A program made the position numbers and the translations under genes. Below, one piece after another: positions 23,042 through 31,197 of a DNA stretch of 43,156 nucleotides (positions within the stretch are counted from its first letter, which is position 1; each line of letters opens with the position of its first letter). Source of the stretch: Candidatus Amesbacteria bacterium (GTDB lineage Bacteria; Patescibacteriota; Microgenomatia; CAZETR01; Amesbacteraceae); assembly GCA_027331445.1 (NCBI GenBank), contig DAHWUD010000001.1:1-43156 (forward strand), given 5' to 3'. The notes under the pieces were generated by a model. The model was not told where the DNA came from and made no database searches. It was given only the letters and a program-made list of their open reading frames with translations.

Positions 23042-23692
23042 TTATCTTTTTGTCTTTCTCCATGCCCCGATTTTTTTGTGGTCTCCCGATAATAGCACAT
23101 CCGGGACCCGCCATCCTCTATACTCTTCCGGCCTGGTGTATTGGGGGTATTCAACTTCTCCGTCATTGTGCGATTCTTCGGTCAGGGACTCCTCGTTTCC
23201 CAGTACTCCGGGGATCAGCCTGACCGCCGCATCCACAACCGTCATTGCCGGCAGTTCTCCGCCGGACAGCACATAATCACCTACGGAAATAACTTCATCG
23301 GCTATTTGCTCTTCCACCCGTGCATCCACTCCCTCATAGTGCCCGCAGATTATTATCAAATGCTCATCTCTCGCCAGTTCACCCGCCATCTTTTGCGTAA
23401 ACTTTTCCCCGCCCGCATCTGTCAAAATTACTTTGGTTTTGTTATTTGAAGTTTGAATTTTGGATTTAATATCCTGAATTGCCCTGTCCACGACGTCTAC
23501 CCGCATTACCATCCCCGGCCCTCCGCCATACGGGTGGTCATCCACGGATTTATACTTATCCGTCGCCCAATCTCTTAAGTTGTGAATTTTTATGCTCACC
23601 AGCCCTTTTTCCTGCGCCCGCTTCACGATTGAGCTGCCAAACGGTCCCGCAAACATTTCCGGAAATAGTGTCAAAATATCAATTGTCAGCAC
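23042..23692 (-). CDS. trmD: tRNA (guanine-37-N1)-methyltransferase
   Basis: SPOUT methyltransferase that uses S-adenosylmethionine to methylate G37 next to the anticodon and so prevents +1 frameshifts. The N terminus LTIDILTLFPEMF, the HPYGGGPGMVM loop, and the trefoil-knot region GHYEGVDARV and GDYVLSGGELPAM are diagnostic. At 216 aa it is slightly shorter at the C terminus than the about 245-aa E. coli enzyme. I prefer a GTG start at 23692: it lies 7 nt after TATAAT and gives the usual TrmD N terminus. The track's ATG at 23701 overlaps that -10 box. It is followed after 1 bp by the VIT transporter gene. Confidence 0.93.
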   Translation of the reverse strand: MLTIDILTLFPEMFAGPFGSSIVKRAQEKGLVSIKIHNLRDWATDKYKSVDDHPYGGGPGMVMRVDVVDRAIQDIKSKIQTSNNKTKVILTDAGGEKFTQKMAGELARDEHLIIICGHYEGVDARVEEQIADEVISVGDYVLSGGELPAMTVVDAAVRLIPGVLGNEESLTEESHNDGEVEYPQYTRPEEYRGWRVPDVLLSGDHKKIGAWRKTKR

Positions 23693-23699
23693 AAAAAAC

Positions 23700-23705
23700 A
23701 TTATA
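23700..23705 (-). promoter_or_regulatory. -10 box of the trmD promoter
   Basis: A perfect TATAAT read on the minus strand, 7 nt before the GTG at 23692. It contains the alternative ATG, which could not be part of a message started from this box. It therefore decides the trmD start. Confidence 0.6.
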
Positions 23706-23711
23706 CTATTT

Positions 23712-23794
23712 AGAACTTCCGTGATCTGCGGATCACACCCTCCTTCTTGCGAAGAGCAAGAAACTTGATTAAAGAGGGGAATGGGGGAAGTTCT
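23712..23794. repeat. Nested inverted repeats between trmD and the DPM1-GtrA gene
   Basis: Outer arms AGAACTTCC (23712-23720) and GGAAGTTCT (23786-23794) are perfect 9-bp inverted copies. Inside are a 6-bp stem GTGATC/GATCAC with a TGCG loop (23721-23736), a 5-bp stem CCCTC (23738-23742)/GAGGG (23774-23778), and within that a 7-bp stem TTCTTGC/GCAAGAA (23744-23750 and 23756-23762). The set would fold as a closed multi-branch structure. It lies between two divergent -10 boxes, upstream of both predicted starts, so it may act as DNA (operator, mini-element) or encode a small RNA. Confidence 0.6.
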
Positions 23795-23802
23795 GATATA
23801 CT
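23794..23802 (+). promoter_or_regulatory. Extended -10 leaderless promoter of the DPM1-GtrA gene
   Basis: TGATATACT (TG, one base, TATACT) is followed by 6 nt and the ATG at 23809. It begins at the last base of the right arm of the inverted repeat, so a protein on that arm would touch the promoter. Confidence 0.6.
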
Positions 23803-23808
23803 CAAGCT

Positions 23809-24939
23809 ATGAAAGTTGTCATCATTATCCCCACGTACAATGAGCGGGAAAATACCGACAAAATGATTGACATCCTGGCCGATATTCTGCCCCAAATTCC
23901 TGATCATCAGGTGGAAGTGCTCTATGTTGATGACTCCAGTCCGGACGGCACTGCCCAGGTCATCAAAAGCTTCCAGAAGCACTATAAATGGCTGCATCTT
24001 CTGGAAGGCAACGCCAAGCAGGGTCTGGGCTCCGCCTATGCCCGGGGCATGCGGTATGCCATGAAAGACATGCACGCCGACTATCTCATGGAGTTTGACG
24101 CCGATTTTCAGCATCCGCCGCAGGATATTCCCCGGCTAATTGCCGAAATTAATCATGGTTACGACTACATTATCGGTTCCCGGTATATTGCCGGCGGCTC
24201 TATTCCTGCACATTGGGGCGGGAACCGTAAGCTCTTAAGCGTGGGTGGAAATCTCTTCGCTCGTTTTGCCCTGCTCATGCCCCAAATTCACGACGTCACC
24301 GGCGGTTTTCGCCTTTCCCGGGTTAAGGGCTTTATGGATCGGTTTGATTTCTCCACCCTCCTCTCGCGGCAGTTTGCCTACAAAATTCATCTGCTGGCCT
24401 ATATGGTCAATGCCGGAGCCAAGGTCAGGGAAGTGCCTTTCCATTTTGCCGCCAGGACTTCCGGTGACTCCAAGATTATGAAAAACGAAATGAAGGAAAC
24501 TCTCCGCGTAATCTTTCTTTATCAGACTAAAAATCCCCAAGTCCGGCGCTTTTTCAAATTTGCCGTGGTAGGTTTTGTCGGTTATCTGGTCAACGCCGGC
24601 ACCCTCCAGTTGTTTACTGTCTGGAAGTGGGGGAGTGTCGCCGTCTGGGGTATCTCTACCGAGTTGGCCATCATCAGCAATTTTGTCTGGAACAATGTCT
24701 GGACTTTCAGCGACCAAAAAATCACCGGTCCGGGTAAACTCGCTTACAAATTTTTTCAGTTCAACCTCACCTCCATGGGAGGTCTCTTAATCCAAACCGT
24801 CGTCGGCACCTTATCCGATTGGCTGCTGCACACCACCCACTACCGGCAATTAGTCCTGGCCTTCGCTATCGTCTGTCTCGTCCTGCCATACAACTACCTC
24901 ATGTACACTCTGGTCATCTGGCGGCAGAAAAAGAATTAA
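23809..24939 (+). CDS. Polyprenyl-phosphate mannosyltransferase-like GT2 fused to GtrA
   Basis: Two-domain protein of 376 aa. Residues 1-235 match dolichol-phosphate mannose synthase (DPM1): IIPTYNERENTDKMID, VLYVDDSSPDGTA, GLGSAYARGMRYAM, FDADFQHPP (metal site), IGSRYIAGG and DVTGGFRL. It would move mannose or another hexose from GDP/UDP to a polyprenyl phosphate. Residues about 245-376 are a GtrA domain with four helices (FFKFAVVGFVGYLVNAGT, SNFVWNNVWTFS), the type thought to flip lipid-linked sugars. Joining them couples synthesis to translocation and would feed the GT-C enzymes nearby. It stands alone with its own promoter; its stop overlaps the convergent GT-C stop by 4 bp. The sugar is not proven. 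Confidence 0.92.
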   Translation: MKVVIIIPTYNERENTDKMIDILADILPQIPDHQVEVLYVDDSSPDGTAQVIKSFQKHYKWLHLLEGNAKQGLGSAYARGMRYAMKDMHADYLMEFDADFQHPPQDIPRLIAEINHGYDYIIGSRYIAGGSIPAHWGGNRKLLSVGGNLFARFALLMPQIHDVTGGFRLSRVKGFMDRFDFSTLLSRQFAYKIHLLAYMVNAGAKVREVPFHFAARTSGDSKIMKNEMKETLRVIFLYQTKNPQVRRFFKFAVVGFVGYLVNAGTLQLFTVWKWGSVAVWGISTELAIISNFVWNNVWTFSDQKITGPGKLAYKFFQFNLTSMGGLLIQTVVGTLSDWLLHTTHYRQLVLAFAIVCLVLPYNYLMYTLVIWRQKKN

Positions 24940-26015
24940 AGAAACGGTGCCAAAGTAGGAATCGCCACGGTATTAAAATTCAGGAAATTAACGGTGTAGA
25001 AAAATAGGGGAATAATCGCCAAGGCCAAAATCACCCGCACCTCTTTCTTCTCCCACAATTCTGCCAGTCCTAAAATCACCACCGGAACTATCGGTAATGC
25101 ATATCGGCTAACATCCCGGTGGGCCACAAACAGCAGTACCGATCCGAAAACAATTCCGAACCACCCCCACACCCGGTCCTTTTTAAACGCCCGCCAAATT
25201 CCGACCGCCCCCACCACGTACATCCAGACTACATCATCCAGCCACCATGTCCCCACCCACGGCTGCTTACTATTAAAAATTCCAAATGGGAATGGTAGCA
25301 GGTGGATATTATCCCCGGAATTAAAATACGCCCAAAAATTTCCCATCCTCACCCAAAACAGATAAAACACCCCCACCAGCGCCAGGCCAATGAGGGCCAC
25401 CGGATATATTTTCCAGGGAATTTTTTTGGTCTTTATCCACTCCTCTATGCCCCATAAGCCATAAGCTGCCAGCAATAAAATCCCCGGGCTCTTGGTTATC
25501 ACTGCCATGGCCCCCAAAAGCCCCGCCAGCCAGTATTTCTTTTTTTCGAAAGCATAAAGCGACCCCATTGTCGCCAGGATAAACAGCGTCTCCGGGCTGC
25601 CTACCGACCGCACCCCCCACATACGCGGCCACCAGAATAACCACACCAGCGTGGCCCACCAGGGATTACCCCATTTCTTTTCCCTCCAGATTTCAAAGAT
25701 CACTACGGCCGTTATGGCCGATACCGCCAGGTCAATCGCGATCATGCTTTGCAGGTGGTTTATCCCCGCCAGGGTAAATATATCTATAAGTAGGGGATAC
25801 CCGGGAAAATGCGCCGCGTAATATTCCGCGGGCAAGGGAATGCTGAAGTTTTTTTCGATCAGGGCTTTGTTGTACCAGGTCTTGGCGACCACCACATAAT
25901 AAATTCCGTCAAAGTTCCTGTAGATTTTATTCGTCCCGACGCCAAGCCACACCGCCAAAGTGGAAAAGACGCTGATTGCGGCTATTAGAATTCCGCTGGC
26001 TAGCCTCGATTTCAT
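24936..26015 (-). CDS. GT-C-like multi-pass membrane protein
   Basis: Membrane protein of 359 aa with about nine helices. The first external loop KIYRNFDGIYYVVVAKTWY has one acidic residue in the place of the GT-C catalytic Asp. AAHFPGYPLLIDIF is followed by the large RSVGSPETLFILATMGSLYAF region, resembling mannosyltransferase-type GT-C proteins (PIG-V/GT39-like). I start it at the ATG 26015. The track's 144-residue extension is antisense to the start of the next GT2 gene and contains no family sequence. It converges on the DPM1-GtrA gene, both ending at a shared TTAA. A partner for polyprenyl-phosphate mannose made next door is attractive but inferred. Confidence 0.72.
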   Translation of the reverse strand: MKSRLASGILIAAISVFSTLAVWLGVGTNKIYRNFDGIYYVVVAKTWYNKALIEKNFSIPLPAEYYAAHFPGYPLLIDIFTLAGINHLQSMIAIDLAVSAITAVVIFEIWREKKWGNPWWATLVWLFWWPRMWGVRSVGSPETLFILATMGSLYAFEKKKYWLAGLLGAMAVITKSPGILLLAAYGLWGIEEWIKTKKIPWKIYPVALIGLALVGVFYLFWVRMGNFWAYFNSGDNIHLLPFPFGIFNSKQPWVGTWWLDDVVWMYVVGAVGIWRAFKKDRVWGWFGIVFGSVLLFVAHRDVSRYALPIVPVVILGLAELWEKKEVRVILALAIIPLFFYTVNFLNFNTVAIPTLAPFL

Positions 26016-26021
26016 CTGTAA

Positions 26022-26027
26022 ATAATC
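26022..26027 (-). promoter_or_regulatory. Weak -10 box for the minus-strand GT-C gene
   Basis: GATTAT on the minus strand (4 of 6 to TATAAT) lies 6 nt before the ATG at 26015. It keeps the leaderless spacing and shares a 36-bp gap with the divergent promoter of the GT2-GT39 gene. Confidence 0.35.
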
Positions 26028-26036
26028 ATAACATAC

Positions 26037-26045
26037 TGGTATGAT
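26037..26045 (+). promoter_or_regulatory. Extended -10 leaderless promoter of the 26052 operon
   Basis: TGGTATGAT (TG, one base, TATGAT), then 6 nt, then the ATG at 26052. It heads the long run of GT genes to 35891, in which no other promoter of this kind was seen. Confidence 0.58.
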
Positions 26046-26051
26046 TGGGTC

Positions 26052-28247
26052 ATGAAAACCGGACTTTCCGTAGTTATTCCGGCCTATAATGAGGAAGCCA
26101 ACGTCGCCTCTTGTCTGCAGCAGGCTTACTCTGTCCTCAAGGCCCTGGACCTCGACTGGGAAATCATTTTCGTCAACGACGGTTCTCATGACCGCACCGG
26201 TCACATTGCCAAGCTTCTCACTCGGAAAATTCCCCACCTTTATGTCGTTGAAAACAAACCCAACAAAGGCTACGGCGGATCTCTCCGGACCGGATTTGCC
26301 GCCGCCACCAAGGAGTTCATCGCCTTTGTCCCGGCCGATAATCAATTTGATTTTTCCCAAATTAAAGATTTTCTTAATCTCGAACGTCAAACCCACGCCG
26401 ATATTATTAGCGGCATCCGTCCCCACGGCGGCCGCGATCCGGTTCATCGTTTGGTTATTCGCTGGGCCTGGAATACCCTGGTCCGGGGCCTGTTCGGATA
26501 CCTGGCGAGCGATATCGATTGCGGTTTTAAACTTTTTAAAAGCAGTCTTTTGGATAAAGTCCTGTTGACGTCAGACGGCGCCATGATTGACACTCAGTTG
26601 CTGGCGGGTGCCCGGGCCAGAGGATACAAAGTAGCCGAACTCCCGGTTACCCACCTTCCCCGTACTGCCGGTAAATCCACCGGCAGCAATCCCCGGGTGA
26701 TGCTTAAAGCCTGGCGGGATTTAATGGTTTTTTGGTGGCAGCTGCGTCAGGAAATCTTGGTGGAGCAGGGGAGAGCTGTTTTCCGCTGGGAAGCCTTGTT
26801 GCTTATTTTGGTCTTGGCCGTTGCCGCTTTTAGCCGCCTTTACAAGATTGACCAGTATATGACCTTTTTGGGCGATGAAGGCCGGGATGTTACGGTCGTG
26901 CGCCAGATACTTTTGGGCCAAAAAATCGCCCTTATCGGCCCCGGCACCTCCATCGGCAATATGTATCTGGGCCCGCTGTATTACTACCTCATGCTCCTTC
27001 CCCTGGCTCTGGCCCGGTTTTCTCCGGTCGGCCCCGCGGTTCAGATCGCCGTATTTAGTCTGGCCACCATCTGTTTATTATGGTGGTTGGGCCGCCAGTG
27101 GTTTGGCCGCGTTCCCGCCTTGGCCGTGGCTCTTCTTTATGCCCTGTCACCCACTGTCATCATCTATTCCCGATCCTCCTGGAACCCCAATATCATGCCC
27201 TTTTTTGCTTTACTGACTATGTATGCCATTTGGAAAGTATGGCGCTTCAACTACTGGCGCTGGTTGCTGATAGTCGGCGTCAGTCTGGCCTTCGTTCTAA
27301 ACTCGCATTATCTGGGCCTACTGCTCACCCCCGCCATTTTTCTCTACTGGGTTTTAACCAAAAAAACTTCTGTCGCCTGGCGCTATACCCTGCTCTCCAC
27401 CATGGCCTTTTTGCTGCTGATGTCCCCTTTATTCATTTTTGACCTGCGTCACAACTGGACCAACGCCCGGGCCATGTTCCAGTTTTTTACCGACCGGCAG
27501 ACCACCGTCAATCTTAAAGTTTACAAATCCCTACCTTATCTCTTTCCCATCTGGAGGGATATTGTGACCAGCCTGCTTGCCGCCAAAGCGGCTCTTCTGG
27601 GTCAGATTATTGCCATCGTGCTGGTAATTTTCGTCCCGGTCATGGCTGTATTCCGCTTTCGGCGCTCCAACTTTCCCGACTTCGTTTTTGTTTTAGTCTG
27701 GTTGGGCGCCGGTCTGGTCGGCCTGGGTCTGTACAAGCAGCATATCTACGATCATTATTTTGCTTTTCTATGGCCGGCGGTTTTTCTCCTGGCCGGCTTT
27801 CTTCTGGAGTTTGTTTCCTCAATTAAAGTGGGGATAGCTGTCTCTCTCGCCGCCGTGGCCTATCTGGCTTGGGTTAATGCCGTCGCCTCGCCCCTGCTTA
27901 CCCCCCCCAACAATCAGCTGGCCCGCACTCGGGATGTCGCCGATTTCATTACCACCGAAGCCGGCAACCAGCCCTTCAACCTCGCGCTGCTTTCCCACAA
28001 CAATTACGACGCCGCTTACCGCTATTTTCTGTCTTTGGATAATGCTCCCTATCGCACCATTCAGCAACAGATTACAAATCAACTATTTGTCATTTGCGAG
28101 ACTCCCGATTGCCAGCCCATAAATAACCCCTTGTTTGAAATTGCCTCATTTGGCTGGGCCAAAGTTGATCGCCGGTGGGAATTTCCCTGGGGTGTGAAGT
28201 TACTTCTTCTCGTGCACAATCCCACCGGGGCTCCGTCCCAGCCATGA
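26052..28247 (+). CDS. GT2 (polyprenyl-phosphate sugar synthase-like) fused to GT39-like GT-C
   Basis: Two-domain enzyme of 731 aa. Residues 1-235: GT2 with LSVVIPAYNEEANVA, IIFVNDGSHDRT, GYGGSLRTGFAAA, AFVPADNQFDFSQI in the DxD position, SGIRPHGGRDP, and DIDCGFKLFK, matching polyprenyl-phosphate glycosyltransferases. Residues about 255-731: a GT-C/ArnT-PMT-like membrane domain with FLGDEGRDVTVVRQILLG in the first loop, IGPGTSIGNMYLGPLYYYL, and some ten helices ending in a soluble tail. One polypeptide would both make the lipid-linked sugar inside and use it outside. The GT-C half is clearly related to the next two genes. It ends in a 4-bp ATGA overlap with the next gene. Confidence 0.88.
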   Translation: MKTGLSVVIPAYNEEANVASCLQQAYSVLKALDLDWEIIFVNDGSHDRTGHIAKLLTRKIPHLYVVENKPNKGYGGSLRTGFAAATKEFIAFVPADNQFDFSQIKDFLNLERQTHADIISGIRPHGGRDPVHRLVIRWAWNTLVRGLFGYLASDIDCGFKLFKSSLLDKVLLTSDGAMIDTQLLAGARARGYKVAELPVTHLPRTAGKSTGSNPRVMLKAWRDLMVFWWQLRQEILVEQGRAVFRWEALLLILVLAVAAFSRLYKIDQYMTFLGDEGRDVTVVRQILLGQKIALIGPGTSIGNMYLGPLYYYLMLLPLALARFSPVGPAVQIAVFSLATICLLWWLGRQWFGRVPALAVALLYALSPTVIIYSRSSWNPNIMPFFALLTMYAIWKVWRFNYWRWLLIVGVSLAFVLNSHYLGLLLTPAIFLYWVLTKKTSVAWRYTLLSTMAFLLLMSPLFIFDLRHNWTNARAMFQFFTDRQTTVNLKVYKSLPYLFPIWRDIVTSLLAAKAALLGQIIAIVLVIFVPVMAVFRFRRSNFPDFVFVLVWLGAGLVGLGLYKQHIYDHYFAFLWPAVFLLAGFLLEFVSSIKVGIAVSLAAVAYLAWVNAVASPLLTPPNNQLARTRDVADFITTEAGNQPFNLALLSHNNYDAAYRYFLSLDNAPYRTIQQQITNQLFVICETPDCQPINNPLFEIASFGWAKVDRRWEFPWGVKLLLLVHNPTGAPSQP

Positions 28248-29707
28248 AAAACCCCCCTCTTTTACTCGTTATCATTCTGGCCCTTGCCCTGTTTCTCCGG
28301 GTTTTCCGTACCGCCGACCTAATGGGCTTTTATTATGATCAGGGCCGGGACGCCCTGGTGGTCTGGGATTTGGTTCATCATGGCAAGGTTTTCCTCATCG
28401 GGCCGACTACCGGCATCGAAGGCATCTTTTTGGGCCCCTTCTATTATTATTTAATTGCGCCCTTTTATGCCCTGGGAGGCGGCAATCCTGTTTTCCCGGC
28501 GGTCGAGCTGGCCGCCATCAATGTTCTGGCTATCGCCCTGCTTTATTACATCGGTCGCTTGTATTTCGACCAGGCTACCGGTTTGCTGGCTGTGGTTTTG
28601 GTCACCGTTTCCGCCAATTTAATTTCCGCCCAGCGCTGGCTCAGTAACCCCACTCCGTTGCCCCTGTTTGCCCTGCTGGTCCTACTGGCTCTGCTCAAAA
28701 TTATTAACGGCCGTCCCCGCTGGTGGTTGGTCTTGGGTCTGGGTACCGGGCTGAGTTTGCAGCTGGAAGCCGCCTCCGCCGTCTTTTTTCTCCCCACAAT
28801 TTTCATCGTGCTGCTTATCCATCTGCGCCGCGTTAAATTTTCCCCTCCGCATCTTTTATCTGCCGTGGCTTTGTTCGGCGCCACCCTCCTACCCCAGATT
28901 TATTTTGACTTTCGCCACGGCCACATTCTGCTTCACGCCTTCCGGCAGTTCCTGTTGTCGGAAAAAAGCTTTCAACCCGCCGTGGTTGGATTTTTGGCTG
29001 ACCGCCTGAACTTTTATTTCGTCAACTTTTCCAATACTTTGTTCATCACCCATACCGCAGCCGTCGTCGGCTTTATAATTTTGGGCCTGTTATTATTGTT
29101 GTTCTCCCTCCGGCTGCCCCGTCAGGCCTTTGTCACTCTGCTTGTCTGGTGGTTGACGCCGATGGTTATTTTATTGTTTTATCACGGCAATCACGGTTAC
29201 GTCTGGGGTTATTACTTTACCGGCGTCTACCCGGTTTTTATCCTTATTGCCAGTGCCCTGGGTGTGGCCGCATTTAAAAAATCGCCTCTCATGAGACCCG
29301 TCCTGCTGCTGCTCCTGGCCCTGTCGCTGTTCCAAAACGTCAAACAGATCAAAGCCGACCTTTTTCGCCCGTATCCTTCGGTCATTTCTTTGACCACCAG
29401 CACGGCGGCCGTAGATTGGGCCTACCGCGACGCCGCCGGCACCGCCTTTAACATCGACGCTTACGTTCCTCCCCAAATTCCTTACGCCTATGGGTACCTG
29501 ACCCTCTGGCAGGGGGCCACGGTCTTTCATACCCAGCCTCAAACTGCACTTGTCCCCCGCCTTTATACTATCTATGAACCGGATTTGGAGCGGCCGGATT
29601 ATTTACAAAAATGGCTTGCCCGCCAGGATTCATATGGCCCGGTCTCTGCTTCTACCCACTTTGGCGACGTCAGCGTCCAGCGCCGCACCCGCATCTCAGC
29701 CCCCTAA
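28244..29707 (+). CDS. GT39-like GT-C membrane glycosyltransferase (tandem paralog 2)
   Basis: Membrane enzyme of 487 aa. The first loop FYYDQGRDALVVWDLVHHG carries the paired acidic residues of the PMT/ArnT type, and the signature LIGPTTGIEGIFLGPFYYYL follows. About eleven helices and a soluble C-terminal part are present. I use the ATG at 28244, in ATGA overlap with the preceding stop; the track start at 28175 lies within the previous gene. The shared first-loop and GP.YYYL motifs make it a tandem paralog of the GT-C half of 26052 and of 29711. It should transfer a polyprenyl-phosphate sugar to protein or glycan outside the membrane; acceptor unknown. Confidence 0.83.
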   Translation: MKNPPLLLVIILALALFLRVFRTADLMGFYYDQGRDALVVWDLVHHGKVFLIGPTTGIEGIFLGPFYYYLIAPFYALGGGNPVFPAVELAAINVLAIALLYYIGRLYFDQATGLLAVVLVTVSANLISAQRWLSNPTPLPLFALLVLLALLKIINGRPRWWLVLGLGTGLSLQLEAASAVFFLPTIFIVLLIHLRRVKFSPPHLLSAVALFGATLLPQIYFDFRHGHILLHAFRQFLLSEKSFQPAVVGFLADRLNFYFVNFSNTLFITHTAAVVGFIILGLLLLLFSLRLPRQAFVTLLVWWLTPMVILLFYHGNHGYVWGYYFTGVYPVFILIASALGVAAFKKSPLMRPVLLLLLALSLFQNVKQIKADLFRPYPSVISLTTSTAAVDWAYRDAAGTAFNIDAYVPPQIPYAYGYLTLWQGATVFHTQPQTALVPRLYTIYEPDLERPDYLQKWLARQDSYGPVSASTHFGDVSVQRRTRISAP

Positions 29708-29710
29708 TTT

Positions 29711-31195
29711 ATGTCCAAAATCCGCTCATTTTTTTCTTCCTTCCTCCCTCTTTCTTTGCTTTTGGGCCTTTTTGTCCGCAGTTATCAGTTTGCCGACCGC
29801 TTCTCATACGCCCATGATAATGACCTGGCCTCCTGGATTATCAAGGATATTGTCTTTGACCACCATCTCCGCCTCATCGGTCAGCTGACTTCCTCTCCTG
29901 GTATCTTCATTGGTCCCATTTATTATTACCTGCTCATTCCCTTTTATGCTCTGGCTCATTGGGATCCCATCGGCTCCGTCTGGTTTTCCGTTATTATCGG
30001 CGGCTTGGCCATCGCCAGCGTTTATTATGTTTTTAATCGCCTCTACGGCCGTCTTCCCGCCTCCGTCGGCTCTCTTATTTATGCCGTTTCCTGGAGTATC
30101 GCCGGCACGGAAAGGGAAGTCGTCCCTACCACTCCGGTTTTTCTTTGGACCATCTGGTTTTATTACACTATTAATCTGCTGTTTCAGGGCAAATCCCGGG
30201 GTATTTTATACGCCTTTATTTTAGCCGCCTTGGTCTGGGATATAAATTTAGCTCTAGGCTTGGTTTTTCCTCTCGTTCTGATAGCTTTGCTGGTCCGTCA
30301 TCGCCGCTTTGTTCGCCGGGATTTTCTTGTTCCTGCCGTTTCGGCTCTGGTTTTGTCTCTACCTTTGATTTTGTTTGAAGTCCGTCATGGTTTCAGCCAG
30401 ACCCGGGCGCTTTGGCAGACTCTGGTCCACACCGGTTCCGGCCACATCAATTTGCCTGCCAAACTCAACCACGTAGTCCTTTATGCGGCCCAAAACGCGA
30501 CCCGGATTTTTTACTGGAATCCTCCGGCCGATCTCTCCGTTTATTTGATTCCGGTCCTTCTGCTGCTCTTCCTGGTTTACCTTTCGCTGCGCCGGCGGTT
30601 TTTACAGCCCCGGGATATATTTATTTATCTGTTTTGGCTGTCGGCTTTTATCGGATTTTTTCTCTTCAACTCCATTAATCTTTCCGAATATTACCTCAAC
30701 GGCGCCAATATTCTCTGGATCTGCTTGGCGACCCTGGTCCTCTCCTGGCTTATGAGTCTGGGAAGGTTCGCCCGGGTCGCGGCGTTGGTCGTCGTTGCGT
30801 TTTTTGCCTGGGAGAATTTATCTAGTTTCATTACCGCCCCCAACAACGCCAGCGGTTATGTGGAAAGAACCGCTCTGGTTAAATACATTGCTGCTGACGC
30901 CGCCGCCCACCGTTACCCCTGCATCGCCGTTTCGTATATTACTTCTCCGGGCAACAATTTAGGTTACCGCTACCTGTTTTATCGGGCCGGTCTGCATGTC
31001 AATCAGCCCAAAAGCCAAAGCCCCGTTTACACCATTGTTTTTCCTCTGTCGTATGTCGATCGGCTGGATAAAACCTTTGGTTCGTTAGGAGTTATTCTCC
31101 CCGATTATAATCGTTATACCCCCTCAGGCATTGCCGTCAGTTGCTCGGGCGCCAACGCCAACCTGACCGATCCCATGTTCGGTTTTACCAATTAA
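29711..31195 (+). CDS. GT39-like GT-C membrane glycosyltransferase (tandem paralog 3)
   Basis: Membrane enzyme of 494 aa. It shares the layout of its two upstream neighbours: first loop FSYAHDNDLASWIIKDIVFD, then LIGQLTSSPGIFIGPIYYYL and PFYALAHWDP. The acidic motif has changed from (D/E)xGRD to HDNDLA, so donor handling may differ. About ten helices are followed by a soluble domain with Ser/Tyr-rich segments (VSYITSPGNNLGYRYLFYR). It starts 3 bp after the previous stop. The divergence between the copies suggests different sugars or acceptors rather than simple dosage. Confidence 0.82.
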   Translation: MSKIRSFFSSFLPLSLLLGLFVRSYQFADRFSYAHDNDLASWIIKDIVFDHHLRLIGQLTSSPGIFIGPIYYYLLIPFYALAHWDPIGSVWFSVIIGGLAIASVYYVFNRLYGRLPASVGSLIYAVSWSIAGTEREVVPTTPVFLWTIWFYYTINLLFQGKSRGILYAFILAALVWDINLALGLVFPLVLIALLVRHRRFVRRDFLVPAVSALVLSLPLILFEVRHGFSQTRALWQTLVHTGSGHINLPAKLNHVVLYAAQNATRIFYWNPPADLSVYLIPVLLLLFLVYLSLRRRFLQPRDIFIYLFWLSAFIGFFLFNSINLSEYYLNGANILWICLATLVLSWLMSLGRFARVAALVVVAFFAWENLSSFITAPNNASGYVERTALVKYIAADAAAHRYPCIAVSYITSPGNNLGYRYLFYRAGLHVNQPKSQSPVYTIVFPLSYVDRLDKTFGSLGVILPDYNRYTPSGIAVSCSGANANLTDPMFGFTN

Positions 31196-31197
31196 TT

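Noticed and set aside
23043-23166. N-terminal extension of the VIT ORF
   Set aside because: It lies inside trmD in another frame. The ATG at 23040 follows the trmD stop and gives the family N terminus.
22628-23276. Plus-strand ORFs of 154 and 151 aa opposite trmD and VIT
   Set aside because: They are rich in Pro, Ser and Arg with no motif, as expected of antisense shadows of real genes.
23721-23762. Hairpins read as intrinsic terminators
   Set aside because: No T-run follows either hairpin on either strand, and both neighbouring genes are transcribed away from them.
26016-26447. 144-residue N-terminal extension of the minus-strand GT-C ORF
   Set aside because: It is antisense to the conserved start of the GT2-GT39 gene, shows no membrane or family sequence, and a good ATG at 26015 starts the first helix.
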